Of a stretch of 64,000 nucleotides of DNA, positions 44,087 through 57,285 are shown piece by piece. Origin of the DNA: Haberlea rhodopensis (lineage: Eukaryota; Streptophyta; Magnoliopsida; Lamiales; Gesneriaceae); the NCBI GenBank assembly GCA_907163345.1, contig CAJQUN010001346.1, forward strand, positions 1 to 64,000, in the 5' to 3' direction. Both the position numbers and the translations under genes were made by a program. A model generated the notes under the pieces. That model did not search any database. It was given only the letters and a program-made list of their open reading frames with translations, and was not told the origin of the DNA. Positions within the stretch are counted from its first letter, which is position 1. Each line of letters starts with the position of its first letter.

Positions 44087-45608
44087 AAGAGTGAAGTGTG
44101 TGGGTGACAAAAATAAGATGGCCTCTTTTGTTTGTGGCAAGAAAAAAATTGTGATGTCCACTGGCCAATGTTAATTATCTATATGTTGTATCTTTGTATT
44201 GCAGGTTGTTTCTCTGTGTATCAAGTTTATGGGGAAGATGGGTGTGGGGAATAGTTGTAAGGATTGAAGGTGGTGGATGTGTATGATGCTTGCTGTTTGA
44301 TAATTATTATGGTTGTTGAATTTGCAGAGGCAAGAATGCTACTTGTTTGTTTGGTTCTTGAACTGTAATTTTGTACTGAATGGGAACTTTTCTTCAAGAA
44401 AAGTTTTAAAGAAAAATAAAGTTTGATGAGGAAAAATTAAAGGGGGGCCCCACAGAAAGGAGGGCCCCCACAGAAAGGGAAGTGATTCTAGCAAAATTGA
44501 TGGTGCGAAGCTAAGATTCCTCCACATTACCAAATATGTTTGGTTGTCTTAACAGTATTGAGACAGTGATGGAATGCGCTGGCCAGTGGTATGTATGCTT
44601 TTTACGCATCCGCAATAGAAGTAAATAATGCCACCACAGGCCTGGCAATAAGTGATTTTAGTTGAGAAGTAATGTGATAAAACTGGTTTCTAACACAAAC
44701 TTCACCGCCGAAGCCACACTATCTCCCTAAAAATACAAAGGATCAGTAACATTTTTTTAACCTTAGCTTTGTATAGAGCAATGACAACATGGTCTATCCA
44801 TGAGAACTGACCTCGTTCACGGCTATCTTAGATGACTTTTACTCACATATTAATACTCAGCACATACATCTTCGTTCAATTTATAATATGAATTCGGATC
44901 ATATTATCGACATTGACTCAAGGGTAGCCATTTTATGGGTCGTATCTTCCACTGTCGACTTTTAAAGAAACTTTTAAGGAAACCATCACTTGCAGACAAT
45001 ATCTCCAAGAGGACTAACCAATTACGTGAGAGTGTCTATTTAACCTTGTTAACTCCTCAACTGTTGTAAAGCGGATCTGAAATAGCAGCATCCTTCTATT
45101 CTTTCCATTAGCCGAAGACCTTGATTATGACAAAAAAAATCGTGCAATATAGTCGTATGAAATCCAGTTAACGATATAGAAAGTTTATCTAAATCTATTC
45201 CCTCAAGGTCGATGATGCTAAAAATGACTTGTCTATTAGGGAGAGTTCAGAGAAAAGAATGAAACAGAAGCGCAAAACAACTTATCAGAACAATCCACCA
45301 CCATTTTAACTCAAAACAGAATGATTGTTATTCACACAATTCTTTTCTTACAAGATAAACAATGTTACCGCACATGAAAATTCAGACGAAGGGAATCATG
45401 TCCAAGGATAACTTATTGATTCTAAAACCGAGTAATGCATGCATGAATACGAAATTACAAACAATCTTGAACTTGAAAAGCCTCACAAATTGTAATCATA
45501 CTTGATCCGAAGTCATTAAACTAGAAGAGATAATCCAACTGGGAACCAATATCTTCAGAAGCAGAACTCTCTCACGTGTTGGAAAATATCCTGCTTAAAA
45601 CGCGCACT
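44087..45608. other. Convergent intergenic region between peroxidase and kinase
   Basis: Starts with the peroxidase 3' untranslated region (AATAAAG near 44417 could be a polyadenylation signal). It holds a tandem pair of about 20 bp (GGGCCCC.CACAGAAAGG) at 44441-44480. No gene was recognised in the remainder. Confidence 0.5.
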
Positions 45609-48600
45609 CTAAAAAAGCTTTGCAGGTTGCTGCATTCCACTTCTCATCATTGCACAGAACTCCTCGTAATTGATTCGTCCATCCTATAACATGCAAGCAT
45701 GTAAAATGTTTAATTTAACTCAAAGGGGGCATGATATCTTAACTCAAGTCGACGTACATACATTATCTGTATCCACCTCCGAGATTATTTCCTTGATGGT
45801 GGCCTCATCCCCCATGCCGTACTCCTTCATAGCAATTTCCAGTTCATCTCTCGTGATATATCTGACGTTAATTAAGAAAAATAAAATGACTCCTTTTCTT
45901 GAGAATAGTGCTTGAGATAATTAGCCATAAAAGAATCGTTGACTGATTTTCCAAGAGCTCAAACTTATCAAAATATGGTTTATAACAGAGTATCATGATC
46001 AGGAGTCACAAGTCCAAAACCATTGGTACACAAAACCCCATATGTTTCATAAAACTGGTCTTTGGTGCTTATTCCTAGCATTTGTTGCCTAATGTCCAGT
46101 ATATGTGTACCTTTTATCAATTAATTACAAATATGTATTCAAGATCTTCGCCTCACATGCGAGGAGACGTGTCAAAAAATATAAAAACTATTGTTAGTTA
46201 GCTCCCATGAACTAGAGCTTTAACGAAAAGTGGTTTCTAGAAATTAATCACCAAACATTGGTGTGAAATTTAAAAAAAATAATAAAAAAATCATTGAACT
46301 AGCATAATCAAGACTGGTGAGCATTATGTCAAAAATAAACCCTGAATTTATTTCTCGTTTTCTGTCTTGTAGAGGATCGGTATTTCATAAAGTATTTAAG
46401 AGAAGTTTGCTGCATTTATTGAAAAAAGGTATACTTACCCACTGCTATCTTTGTCGAAAAACTGAAATGCATTAAACAGATGTTCATCTCTTTCAAGCTT
46501 ATGCCTGTGCATCGTGGCAGTGATAAATTCTATGTAGTCTATCGTCCCATTACCATCAACATCAGCCTGATATCAACGGTTTGAGTTGTTAAATGAAAGA
46601 TTGTGATCACAGCACATAATGTTCAATAAAATTCTCCACTTGATAGTGTGCTACTTACCGCTTCCATAAGTTGTTTTACTTCGGTTTCAGACAGTTTTGA
46701 TCCTAGCCGAGCCAATCCCGTTTTCAATTCTTCATAGGTGATGGCGCCACTCTTATCTGTGTCCATATTAGTGAACATTGCTTTCAGACCTTTGATTTCT
46801 TCTTCCGACAAGCTTTCTGCAATAACCTGCAGGAATTCTAGCAATCTTGTTTACTAAAATCCACCTTGTGTCTAATCAACACAGAACTAATAGCCACCCA
46901 AGCAGAAGAAAATGGCATTCGTACCAGAACAAACAGAAGTGTTTTCTTTGTGATATATATCAAGTGATAACAACAAATAATAATGTGATTTGTTCAAGAA
47001 ATTTAAAAGATTAAAAAATTAAGCATCTTATGGAAGGCGGGGGATTATTCAAACAGTTTAACACTTTACATATTCTGTGGTATAAAGAGCAAGATTCATA
47101 AACAAATTTGATGCCTCTAATTTTCCAGTTAACAGAATATTTATCCAAGTGAAAACAGAAAAAGGTCTACCTTTAGTGCAAGCTTTTTTAGCTTATTCAT
47201 TGCCCTGAACTGCTTCATTCTGGAAAGAACCGCACTATTGATTGGCTTGTCAGGGGCTTGACCCTTAATCCAAGGGTGCTCTTGAAAATTAGTACAACGA
47301 ATGTTTTAAGTTAAAAAATGATTTGAAGATCACTATAAAACGTATAAAAGAGTTTAGTTCAGGTGTTGATGTTAATATTGAAGATGAGATGAGATTCTAT
47401 ATAGATATACCAAGTACTTGAGTAGAGCTAATTCTCTTTTTTGGATCCTTTGTCAGCATTTTTTGGACAAGATCTTTGGCACCGGCTGATATGGAAGGCC
47501 ATGGCTGGCTGTCAAAATCAACTTCTTCTTTCAGAATAGCATCAAATATGCCCTTTTCAGTTTCTGCCGCAAATAAATCCAAGAATCATTTTAGAAGGGA
47601 AATGACTCGGAAATTTTTTTCCCATAAATCAAGATTGGTTATACCAGCCCAAAAAGGAGGAACGCCACTGAGGAGGATGTACAAAATAACACCAGCACTC
47701 CATACATCTATTTCCTTCCCGTAGCTTCGCCGCAACACTTCAGGAGCAACATAATACGCACTACCAACTATGTCGCGATAAATTTTTCCTGGAATTTATT
47801 CATGACACTACTAGTTATTAATGCAGAAAATACTCGTGAGACTGATCAAGAAATTACTGAAATGCCAGCTAAATAATTTTACTGAAACGAATTGATTGAA
47901 AGCATGAAGTTTTATTAAAGACCACATACAAGAAATGCTTATATAATTATTTTTGGATATTAAACAAAATTTGTTAATAAATTAAAATGTGCCAATGAAG
48001 GATAAAACATCATTTCAACCATTGTTAAGAAGAGACAAACTAACAAGAATAATATCAACATTGATTAAAGCTAATGTGTTGTCATACAATTACTAAGGAA
48101 CTGAATGGAGTTTGATGTCTATGTCCAGCGGTGCTTAAAGTGCCACATAAATTTGATGTCCTTCCATTATGATATATCTTGCCATGTGATCCTTCAAAAA
48201 TCCGTTGGTTTCATTTCTTTCCATAATTCCCAGATAGATGTTGTTATCACCAAATTCAATAATTGTTTTTGAATTTTTTCCTTTCCACTACTATGTCACT
48301 TTCTCCTGCCACACCGATTGAAACCCAAATTTCTTCAAGTTCTTGTACCATATTGATGTAATGAATCTATAGGACTGGAAAATGTGATATTCGGATTAAT
48401 CGCCATCTTTTGCATAATACACACCAGCTCCAGGACATCATCAAGTAAGATTTTCTGTCCTAAGACATCTTGAGCATTCAACTTATTAAGCGATAGAATC
48501 CAGTCAAATACGTGTTGGTTTGAAGGATTCGAGGATTTCCAAATTAGAATAAATAACTTATATGGTAATAAGGTCGGATCATCCGTCAAAAAGAGACAGA

Positions 48601-51600
48601 GATTTGTAAGAGAAGGTGCATAAACTCTCCAACCGCCAAATCTTTCGATCACTCTACTCCATACAGACTCTAGTTTGCTCGAAACAAAGTAATAAGGACT
48701 CTACTTCTACGTCTTATATTAAAAACAAAAAACTTATTTCCTAAAACGAAGATTCAACTTACACCAAAGCTATCATGGAGTGAGGCAAAATAAAAAATAA
48801 GGCTATTATGAGATGATGATAATCGGAAACCATAGGGTAACCTATTTGAAAAATCTTACCCCCCTACCAATTCTCCTTCCACAATCTTAATCTACATCTA
48901 TCTCAAACTTTTCATTTGGCATTATCCTTTATTATATCCTATAACATTTTGATTGCTTTCCACGGACAATTCGAGACACTCTTGACAATGCCGGACTCCC
49001 ATCCCCCAAAACTTATCCCATATTTTCTTAATATGGCCTTATGCCATAATGAGTCTTCACCAAAAAAATCTCCACAACTGCCTACGAAGTAGTTCATCTT
49101 TCCTAGTATCCAAATTGCCTAAACCCAAACCTCCTTTCCTTGTAGATATGCAAAATTTTCTTTCCAGTTAACCAGATTGATTGGTATTGACTCATCATAG
49201 TTTCCCCATTGAAAATCTCATAACTTTCTCTATCTTAGTAGTCACACTATGAGGCATCTTACACATGGACATAAAGTAAGTTGGGATCGAATGCATTGAT
49301 CTTATCAAAGTCACCCTCCTTCCTTTACAAATGAAACCTCTCTTCCAGCCATCTAACCGCCTCTCCACTTTGTTTAATTACTCGGTCCCAAAAGGTTAAA
49401 CTCCCAGGGCTTCATCCCAAAAAGAAAACCAAGTATTTAATTCGCCAAAAACCAACTTTACGTATCACCAAATTTGCATACCCACTTAATAGCTCTTCAT
49501 TCATATTTATGCCAAAAATTGTGTTCTTCCCAAATTGATCTTCAACTAGAATAGTAGATGGAATATGTACAAGCAATCTCATTATGTTTCTTATTTCACC
49601 TCTTTCTCACTCAAGAAGAACAATGTATCATCTGCAACTGTAGACGGTAAACCTTCATTTTCCATCTTCCCACTTCAATGCATTCCAAAACCCTCGTCTG
49701 CTCACCTTTATCGATTATTCGACTAAAGGCATTCATAACAAGAGTAACATCAAGGGTGATAGTGGATCTCCTTCCTTAACTTTCTTGATCCTTTCATTTT
49801 TTCCTCTTGGTCTCCTGTTAAACCATAATTGAACAGGACTCTAACCCTAAAGCAACCTGAAATTCATATTCTCCATTTTTCCTCTAAACCTTTTTTCAGA
49901 AGAACAAGATCGAAGAAATCCCACTCAACATGGTTGTATGCTTTCTTAAAATATATTTCAAAACCAATTCCAGATTTCCTCCGGACCTATAATCTTGAAT
50001 GTTTCATTGCCTATAAGTACATCCAGAATTTTATCTTCCAGCCTCTTGATCTTGAGACATTCTCTCCTCCATAACTCCCTCTAATTCACCTACTAAAAGT
50101 TTGGACATTATTTTGTATAAGCTGGTCATAAGACTAATTGGCCAAAAATCACCAATTTTATATGAACCAAATCCTTAGATACGAGGGAGTTGTAAGTCTT
50201 ATTTGTGATGTTGATGATGATTCCATTAGAGTCGAATTCATGTGTCACCTCCAGGTCACTACCAGTCTAACCTCCCTCACTATGAAACTGAGTGGCCAAA
50301 ACGCTTTAGCCCTCAAAACTATTATTCTTCCTTCATAATCAATTCTATAATTCAAAAAACTTGATGTAAACTTCATTCATGCAAATACTTTGAAATATAA
50401 CATTAAACCTATGAGTTATTCGACAAATATAGAGAAGACTACCTTCGGTAAAAAGAAGTTCTATTTTATTACTTAATCTTATTCCTCTGAATTTCATTGG
50501 ATCTGGAACAAAACTTATAACCATCAAAGAATGTAAAGTGGATAGTAAAGAGTGCTTTACAAAAAAGATCCAAGATAGCAGTCCTTGGGGGGCAAGGGAG
50601 TAAACGCTTAGCAGATTTTAGATACAGAAATGCACTGACTTCAAGAGGTTACCGAGCTCTAGAAAGATATACCTTGATCAGAAAAGTCAAGGATCATACA
50701 CTAAGAAAGGAGTGATGGTTCTCACGTTTGCATTTACACTAAGGATGCGTTTGGATAGGTTGATAAGATAACCAAGGTGATAAATAACATAATTTTGTAG
50801 GATAACAAATAATATGACATGCTTATTAAAGTGTTTGGTTGATTGGATTAATGAAGATGTGATCTAATTTTTTTTAATCAAATTTGATAATTGATTAGTC
50901 TACCCTCAAGAACAATTTTTTTTTTAATCACAAATTAGACCTAATCATCTTTCAGTATTCACTAGTTTCCTATCCCCCTTTTATAATTTCATCCATCTGA
51001 GTCCACTATGCCATTAACACCTAACAAGGACACATATGTGCTCTATTTTATTTCACTGATGTAGTGCTTCAGATGGTTTATTCCTCGGGGTTTTAAACAA
51101 TTGTGATGTAGTCTTCGCAGCCAATTTACTCATCCTCGTTCGTTTTTTATCTCCTTTGTGGTTCAAATATTTCATTGTTTTTTTTAGAAAATGAGAACCC
51201 CTGAACGGAAATTGGTGTAGTTTTGGCTTTCAAATAAGAATGATGATAAACTATTCCTCCATGGTGTGGTGTGATGACTTAACAAACCAAACAACACAGT
51301 GATTTGTGACAGGCCTATAGTTTTGATTTAAGATGACTGAAACCGTACCAAAATCTGAATGTGAAAAGATTCATCCCTTCATCATGAATCAATTGCAATC
51401 TACGAAGAGGCAGAAAGGTAACATCCACAGATGAACTCAACTTGCAATCCATGAAGAAGCGGAGAGGTAAAAATTCACAGTTGAGATCAATCGTTTGAAC
51501 GCTTTTTTCAGAAATGCTAATACAGATTCTTCATATGCAACTTTGAGTATATATGTGTTACTGAAATCCTAACACCCGAAAGGCAAGTCTAATATAATGA

Positions 51601-52439
51601 TAAAAAATATGCTCAACTGACATAATTGTCACCACTAAGGAAGAGAAATCTGTTTAGCGCTATAAGCAAGAAAGATACACACCTTCTTCAATAAAAACAG
51701 AGAGCCCGAAATCCGTTGCTTTCAACCTTGCATTCTCATCCTTACTTGAGAGCAAGAAATTCTCAGGTTTGAGATCCCTATGCATCACACCCATAAAATG
51801 GCAATGGTGCACGACATTCACAATTTGCCTACAAAGATCAGCGGCTAAGCTCTCAGAATATTGCCCTTGAGCAATAATCTTATCGAAGAGCTCCCCTCCA
51901 CCACAAAGCTCCATTACCAGATGCACGGACATTCTATCCTCGTAAGCACCCTTGAATTCCACTATATTAGGCTGTCCACTTAAGTGCTGCATTATATGAA
52001 CCTCCCTCTTCATATCCTCCTTATCATCCTTACTCACAAGCTTCCTCTTCAATATTGACTTGCAGGCATATGGATGCCCAGTGTCAATCTCAGTACAAGA
52101 ATAAGTTACCCCAAACTGACCCCTACCCAATTCTTTACCAATGTTGTATTTTGACTTGACATCCTCAAAGGGCTTTCCTAAAATGTTATTGGGCTCTAAT
52201 TTTTGAATATGGTTTTGGGGTTGTGGTTGCTGGTGGTGGTGCCTCTCAGGTTGGGGCTGCGGGTTCGGCTGGGGCTGGGGTTGGGGCTGGGGCTGGGGCT
52301 GGGGCTGGGGAGTATACTGAGTTGATGGTTTTTGATGATCTTGGTGGCTTTGCTGGTATCCTGTGTTTGCTGCTGTTCCTGATCTATAGTCATTGGTATC
52401 GGGGCTTGTATATTTCTTCTTACTGACACAACCACCCAT
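45609..52439 (-). CDS. Calcium-dependent protein kinase (CDPK)
   Basis: Ser/Thr kinase switched on by its own calmodulin-like tail. Eight exons: 51683-52439, 47645-47788, 47411-47563, 47171-47280, 46659-46826, 46439-46566, 45762-45861 and 45609-45683, all GT-AG and in phase, 544 residues. MGGCVSKKK gives a myristoylation Gly2 and palmitoylation Cys4, so membrane anchoring is likely. Residues 44-80 are a Pro-Gln repeat. The kinase (about 98-356) has GRGQFG, Lys127, HRDLKPEN (Asp222) and DFG (Asp243). The autoinhibitory junction is about 357-392. Four EF-hands start at Asp410, Asp446, Asp482 and Asp517, each with the closing Glu. It looks intact; exact CPK number not assigned. Confidence 0.95.
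47789..51682 (-). other. First intron of the CDPK gene
   Basis: About 3.9 kb between GTGTGTATC and AAATTCCAG on the minus strand, far longer than the other six introns. The extra length is mostly a LINE remnant (48120-50500). Confidence 0.85.
48120..50500 (-). pseudogene. Dead L1-type LINE in the CDPK first intron
   Basis: Minus-strand fragments across frames include KAYNHVEWDFFDLVLLKKGF (RT core) near 49900-49960, EAVRWLEERFHL and FGKNTIFGINMNEELL near 49340-49530, and a zf-RVT-like WKSSNPSNQHVFDWILSLNKLNAQDVL region at 48335-48652. It shares the gene's orientation. Many stops; it cannot encode a protein. Confidence 0.75.
52262..52312 (-). repeat. Hexanucleotide repeat coding the CDPK Pro-Gln tract
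   Basis: On the plus (template) strand this is a chain of seven GGGG runs separated by CT or TT; on the coding strand it reads CCCCAG repeats, giving (QP)n. The plus-strand ORF through it is a shadow. Confidence 0.85.
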
Positions 52440-53247
52440 TTCTTTTTCTTGGCTATGAAAATGGGATCAATATTCCAAAAACAGTAAAGAATCGTAACCT
52501 TGTAACTGAAACGGGATTTTGTTGACAAATCTGTTCAAAGACTCAAACTTTGGGACAAGAATTGAAAAAACAAAGATAACAACTTGGAAAATGAAACCTG
52601 GCCAGGAGCAATGATTGGGGGAGAAGCAAGCTCCTAAAGATTTCCAGTGATTTAAGGATCAGAAAAATGCAATCTTATTTTTTTATGCGTGTCCACTCCT
52701 CAGCTCTTGGTCGAGTGTTTGTTTTGGGTGCAAGAAAAACGTGGCTTCTTAAAATTAGTATGGACAAGGCATTTTAATTTTGGTAATGATACTATAGTCT
52801 ATAATCAAGACTGGGACAAGCACATATTCTTCGCGCATTTGACGTAGGTTATGAATAAATAAAACAACCATCAAAATTAGAAAAACGTAAAAATCTTGCA
52901 CCAACAGCCCATATCAGATACCAATTTATCTTATTTGAACTTCAATTTAAATTGGGCTTAATGCCAACCCAATAGTTTATACGGCTTACATTCAGCCGAA
53001 TTACGATTTTTAGCCAGCCACAACTCGTGTGCAATATATATTTAATCGGAGTAGGGGTTTAGCAAATCTATAGCCTCTAATTTGAATTTTAAATCATATA
53101 ACTTTGCAACTTCATCAAATATCATCCATTTTCGAACGATTTTGAATGCTGAGAATACCTTTTCTTATATTTTAGTTTTTCATTTAGATTCAAATTCATC
53201 TTACTTTTGCAAACAGTATCAAATAAGTCCCAATTTGAAGAGCAGTC
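52440..53247. other. Upstream region of the CDPK gene
   Basis: Probably contains the promoter and leader. No clear TATA box at a confident distance and no other gene. Confidence 0.5.
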
Positions 53248-53255
53248 AATATTTG

Positions 53256-53625
53256 TAGGGGTGACCAGCCGAATTTCCAAAAATTGAATTAACCGATTTT
53301 TTTGGCAATAACTGATCCGACCGATTTTTTTGAACGAATTAACAGATATTTTTTAAAATATATATATAAAATTTAAAATAAGATAAATTGAGTTAAAAAT
53401 AATTAAAAGAATGAGATAGAATTGATTTTTTTTAATTAAACAATTAAAAATTTAATTTTTTTAAAAAAATGTTAAAAAAATTCGGTTAACTGATATTTTT
53501 TTGAAAATGAAAACCGAAACCGAATCGAATTAATCATTTTAAAAATAAAAAAAATCAAAATCGAGTTTCCGAAGTAATTTGTTTGCTCGATTAATTCAAT
53601 TTAACCGAAATTTTGTTCAACCTTA
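53256..53625. mobile_element. hAT-type MITE, 370 bp
   Basis: Begins TAGGGGTGACCAG and ends GTTCAACCTTA. An exact 8-bp target duplication AATATTTG flanks it at 53248-53255 and 53626-53633, the size made by hAT elements. AT-rich interior with ACCGA/TCGGT repeats, non-coding. Confidence 0.8.
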
Positions 53626-53633
53626 AATATTTG

Positions 53634-54062
53634 AATAAGTTACTCAAATACGTGCTTCACATTTATGAGCAACAATACTAGTGCTAGTATCTATTACATA
53701 TATAGACACACACACAATTGAGCCATCCTTCTAAGTTGTCTGCCTTAATGCTAATTAAAGAATATATTACATCAACAAACTAGGTGTGGTTGCTCGAAAG
53801 GTTGTGTTAAAATGGTCAATTAACAAAGGAAGAATAATTAGGTAATGTGTAATTCGAAGCACTTTCAATGGATGAGCTTAAAAGTTTAAAGATCATAATT
53901 TGGTGGTTGTGGGAGGGACAATGCAAGATACTCACACATATAAATATAATATATATAAATAATAATAATAATAATAAAAAGATTGCAATACTTTATCATT
54001 ATTATAATATTGACTCACTAGAGTAATAATAATAATAATAATAATAATTTAAACACTTTTTC
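53634..54062. other. Intergenic stretch, simple repeats only
   Basis: AATAAT-type simple repeats near 53960-53985 and 54025-54050. No gene. Confidence 0.65.
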
Positions 54063-54456
54063 TGTTGGCCCCAGGTGTGACAGCATGAGATAGAAATACC
54101 GAAGATGAAGAATAAAATAGACACCAGAATTTACGTGAAAAGCCCCTAAAATTATTACGGTAAAAACAACGAGCAAGATAAAAAGATTCCACTATAATAT
54201 TTTATGGGTTAAAACCACTCGTTATCTTTCAAAGAGAACAACACTTTCAATATACGAGAAAACTACCTCACAAATATTATAGAAATACGCACTCAAATGT
54301 ATAGATATGAGAGAACACTTGATGTTTGGATAAATTGAAATGAAACAGAAGAGCTATATTTATAGGGTTGAAGATGTGCATTAAATGTACATTCCACAAC
54401 CGCCAGCCTCCCATCCGCCAACCACCCACAATTAATGTGGGTGGACTCTGTCAACA
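54063..54456 (-). repeat. 3' LTR of the deleted Copia element
   Basis: 394 bp, TGTTGGCCCC to GTCAACA. Preceded by TTTTC (54058-54062), which matches the TTTTC after the other LTR at 57286-57290. A purine tract (minus strand AAGTGGGAGAAA) follows on the internal side. Confidence 0.9.
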
Positions 54457-54829
54457 TTTCTCCCACTTAGAATTTTGATTGATGATCAAGCGCATCTCCA
54501 CACATCTTTTCAATCTTGCCATGCCCTTGTTGCTTATGTTTCTGCTAGGCCAATTGAGGATCTGCACCACTCGAATTTTTTAGTGTTAACTGGCTTTGTC
54601 AGAATATCAGCAATATTAGCAAGTTCTCCTTTGTATGATTTTTTTGCATGTCCACACTCATTTCCTCCACTACTTCATGAACAATGTGAAATTGAACGCC
54701 AATGTGTTTAGTCCTGGAATGAAAGGCTGGATTCCTTGCAATATGCAAGGCACTCTGACTGCTACAAAACAAAGGAATTTTCTCTTGTTTATACCCAATC
54801 TCCTCAAATAACCTTTGAATCCATATCGT

Positions 54830-55099
54830 CTACTTACAAGCGTGTGTAGTTGTCATATATTCAGCATCTGTTGTAGATAACGTCACAACTGTTTGCACCA
54901 GCTTATTGCTCTTCCTGCATGTGTAAACACATATTCCAGTAGAAGATTTTTTTATCTGAACACCTGCATAATCTGAATCTACATAGTCTCTGAGTGTAAA
55001 ATCTGATCCTCTATAATATAATGCAGCATTCGAGGCATCCTTAATATATCTAAGGATCCTCTCAGCCGTGCTCCAATGCTCTCGTCCAGGATTCACCAT
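54830..55099 (-). pseudogene. Copia RNase H fragment
   Basis: Shows ERILRYIKDASNAALYY, DYVDSDYAG (RNase H start) and TVVTLSTTDAEYM. The frame closes at 54830, and only scattered pieces follow. Confidence 0.85.
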
Positions 55100-55329
55100 G
55101 TATCAACTAACTGCTCAATTGCTTATACAATGTCTGGTCTTATACAGATCATGGCGAACATTAAACTTCTCATCGCTGATGCATAAGGTACTCGAGACAT
55201 CTCCATCCTCTATACTTCACTGCTAGGACACATATCAGATGATAACTTGAAGTTAACAGGGAGAGGGGTAGAAATTGGCTTACAATCTTGCATGTTGAAG
55301 CGTATCAAGATTTTCTTCAAATAATTTCT

Positions 55330-55680
55330 CTAGGAAAGCCAAATCTTTCTGTTACTTCTGTCCCGGTGAACTTGCATCCCTAGAATATTGTTTGCTGGTC
55401 CCAAGTCCTTCATATCAAATTTTCTAGTTAATCGTGCCTTCAATTCTTGGACAAGATCTTTGTTGGGGCCTCCTACGAACAAGTCATCCACGTACAACAA
55501 CAAAATGATATAATCATCATTCCCAAATCTCTTGGAATGCACAAGGATCTGCATTGAGTCTGTTGTACCCAGGGCTCATTATATAAGAATCAGATCTCTT
55601 GTACCAATACCTCGGTGCCTGCTCAAGACCATACATAGATTTGTTCAACCTGCAAACCAGTTCTCTTTGCCTATTTCAAC
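55330..55680 (-). pseudogene. Copia reverse transcriptase fragment
   Basis: Frame at 55330-55554 holds LLYVDDLFVGG, an intact YVDD box, and FDMKDLGPANNILGMQ. The preceding RT block (YGLEQAPRYWYK type, near 55595-55640) lies in another frame. Broken. Confidence 0.82.
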
Positions 55681-56590
55681 AAAACTTTCTGATTGGAGCA
55701 TATAAATTTCTTCTTCAAGATCTTTATGAAGAAAACTGTTTTTTCATCAACTGCTCTAGATGCAGTCAAGCACCGCACACAATGCCAATACTACTATGAC
55801 TGTTGTAAGTCGGACCACATGAGAAAATATATCATTGAAGTCGATACCTTCCTTCTGAGCATATCCTTTCACCACCAATATTGCACGATATCTTTCAACT
55901 TGATTCTTACCACCACGTTTGATCTTAAAACCCATCTGTTACCGATGGCTTTCCATCCTCGTGGTAGTGTAAAAAGATCCCAAATTTTGTTCATCTCCAA
56001 GGCCTCCAATTATTCATGCATTGTTGTCATCCACATGGATACATCAGAACTTCGAGTAGCCTCATGTAAACTCGATGGCTCACCATCCTCTGTTAATAAG
56101 TAGTGTGCAATATTGCTTTCAATAATATAATCTGAAAGCCAACCGTTGTTCTCCTCTCGCAAGTAGACTGCCTGACTTTGAGAACCTCGGACTCAACTGT
56201 TTCTTGTTCCTCGTGCTCTGGTAATAGTTCAGAAGAAATTTGATCTTCGTCTGTCTTATTTTCTACCTGAATTGCAGTAGTATCTAAATTCACTGTGCCT
56301 TTTGTCTCCCTTCACTTTATCTTCATCGAAGATAACATCGCTGCTGATAATAAGTTTGTGGGCAGTGGGATCTCACAAACGATACCTCTTGACACCATCA
56401 TCATAGCCCAAAAATATGCATTTTTTGGATTTAGAATCCAACTTTGATCTTTCTTGTTCATTGTACAAAACATACACCAGACTTCCAAATGTATGTAGTT
56501 GAGAATTATCCACCGGCTTTCCAGTCCAAACCTCCATCAGAGTCTTCAGAACAATCGCCACTGAGGCGTGTAAGCTGTTGTGAATTGCCT
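55681..56590 (-). pseudogene. Copia integrase end and integrase-RT linker fragments
   Basis: 56373-56561 gives LMEVWTGKPVDNSQLHTFGSLVY and KKCIFLGYDDGVKRYRL, the integrase C-terminal region. 56093-56293 is an acidic linker. 55840-56000 in minus frames gives scattered RT N-terminal similarity. The plus-strand ORFs in this span are shadows. Confidence 0.75.
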
Positions 56591-56890
56591 TTTTTATGTC
56601 CTCTTGTTGACATATGCATCAAATTCATCATCGGTATATTCTCCTACATTATCAGTCCTCAAACAGTGATCTTTTCGTAAAACTGATTGCATCTTCATTT
56701 TCCACATCATGAAATTGCTTCTATTGAATTTTTCAATCTCGAACCGTGCTGCCATTCTGACAACAATAAAATTGCTTCAATAAAAAAAAATCTCAAGAAA
56801 TCTTTTCTGATGTGGAAGATCAGTCAAAGCTGCAACCACAGAGCATACTTAGAATTTTTAAGATTTTTACAACGAGGCTCTGATATCACT

Positions 56891-57285
56891 TGTTGGCCCC
56901 AGATGCGGCAGCATGAGATATAAATATCGACAATGAAGAATAAAATGGATACTAGAATTTACGTGGAAAACCCCTAAAAAATTATTAGGGTAAAAACCAC
57001 GTGCAAGATGAAAAAATTTCACTATAATATTTTATGGGTTACAACCTCTCGCTATCTTTCAAAGAGAACAACATTCTCAATATAAGAGAAAACTACATCA
57101 CAAATATTATAGAAATACACACTCAAATGTATAGATATGAGAGACAATCGATGTTAGGATAAATTGAAATGAAACAGAAGAGTTCTATTTATTTTGTTGA
57201 ACATGTACATTAAATACATATCCACCAAACTCCAACCTTCCATCCGCCAACCACCCACAGTTAATGTGGGTGGACTCTGCCAACA
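56891..57285 (-). repeat. 5' LTR of the deleted Copia element
   Basis: 395 bp, TGTTGGCCCC to GCCAACA, partner of 54063-54456. Confidence 0.9.

Larger units (their letters stand above)
54063..57285 (-). mobile_element. Internally deleted Copia element with both LTRs
   Basis: Complete insertion of 3.2 kb with TTTTC target duplication, two LTRs and a mutated Met primer site (about 56877-56889, CTCTGATATCA on the plus strand). The internal part keeps pieces of integrase C-terminus, RT and RNase H but lacks recognisable gag and protease. The LTRs differ at many positions by eye, perhaps around a tenth, so it is much older than the element at 12152. Confidence 0.88.

Noticed and set aside
52223..52426. 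Gly/Ala-rich plus-strand ORF
   Set aside because: Antisense of the CDPK Pro-Gln repeat.
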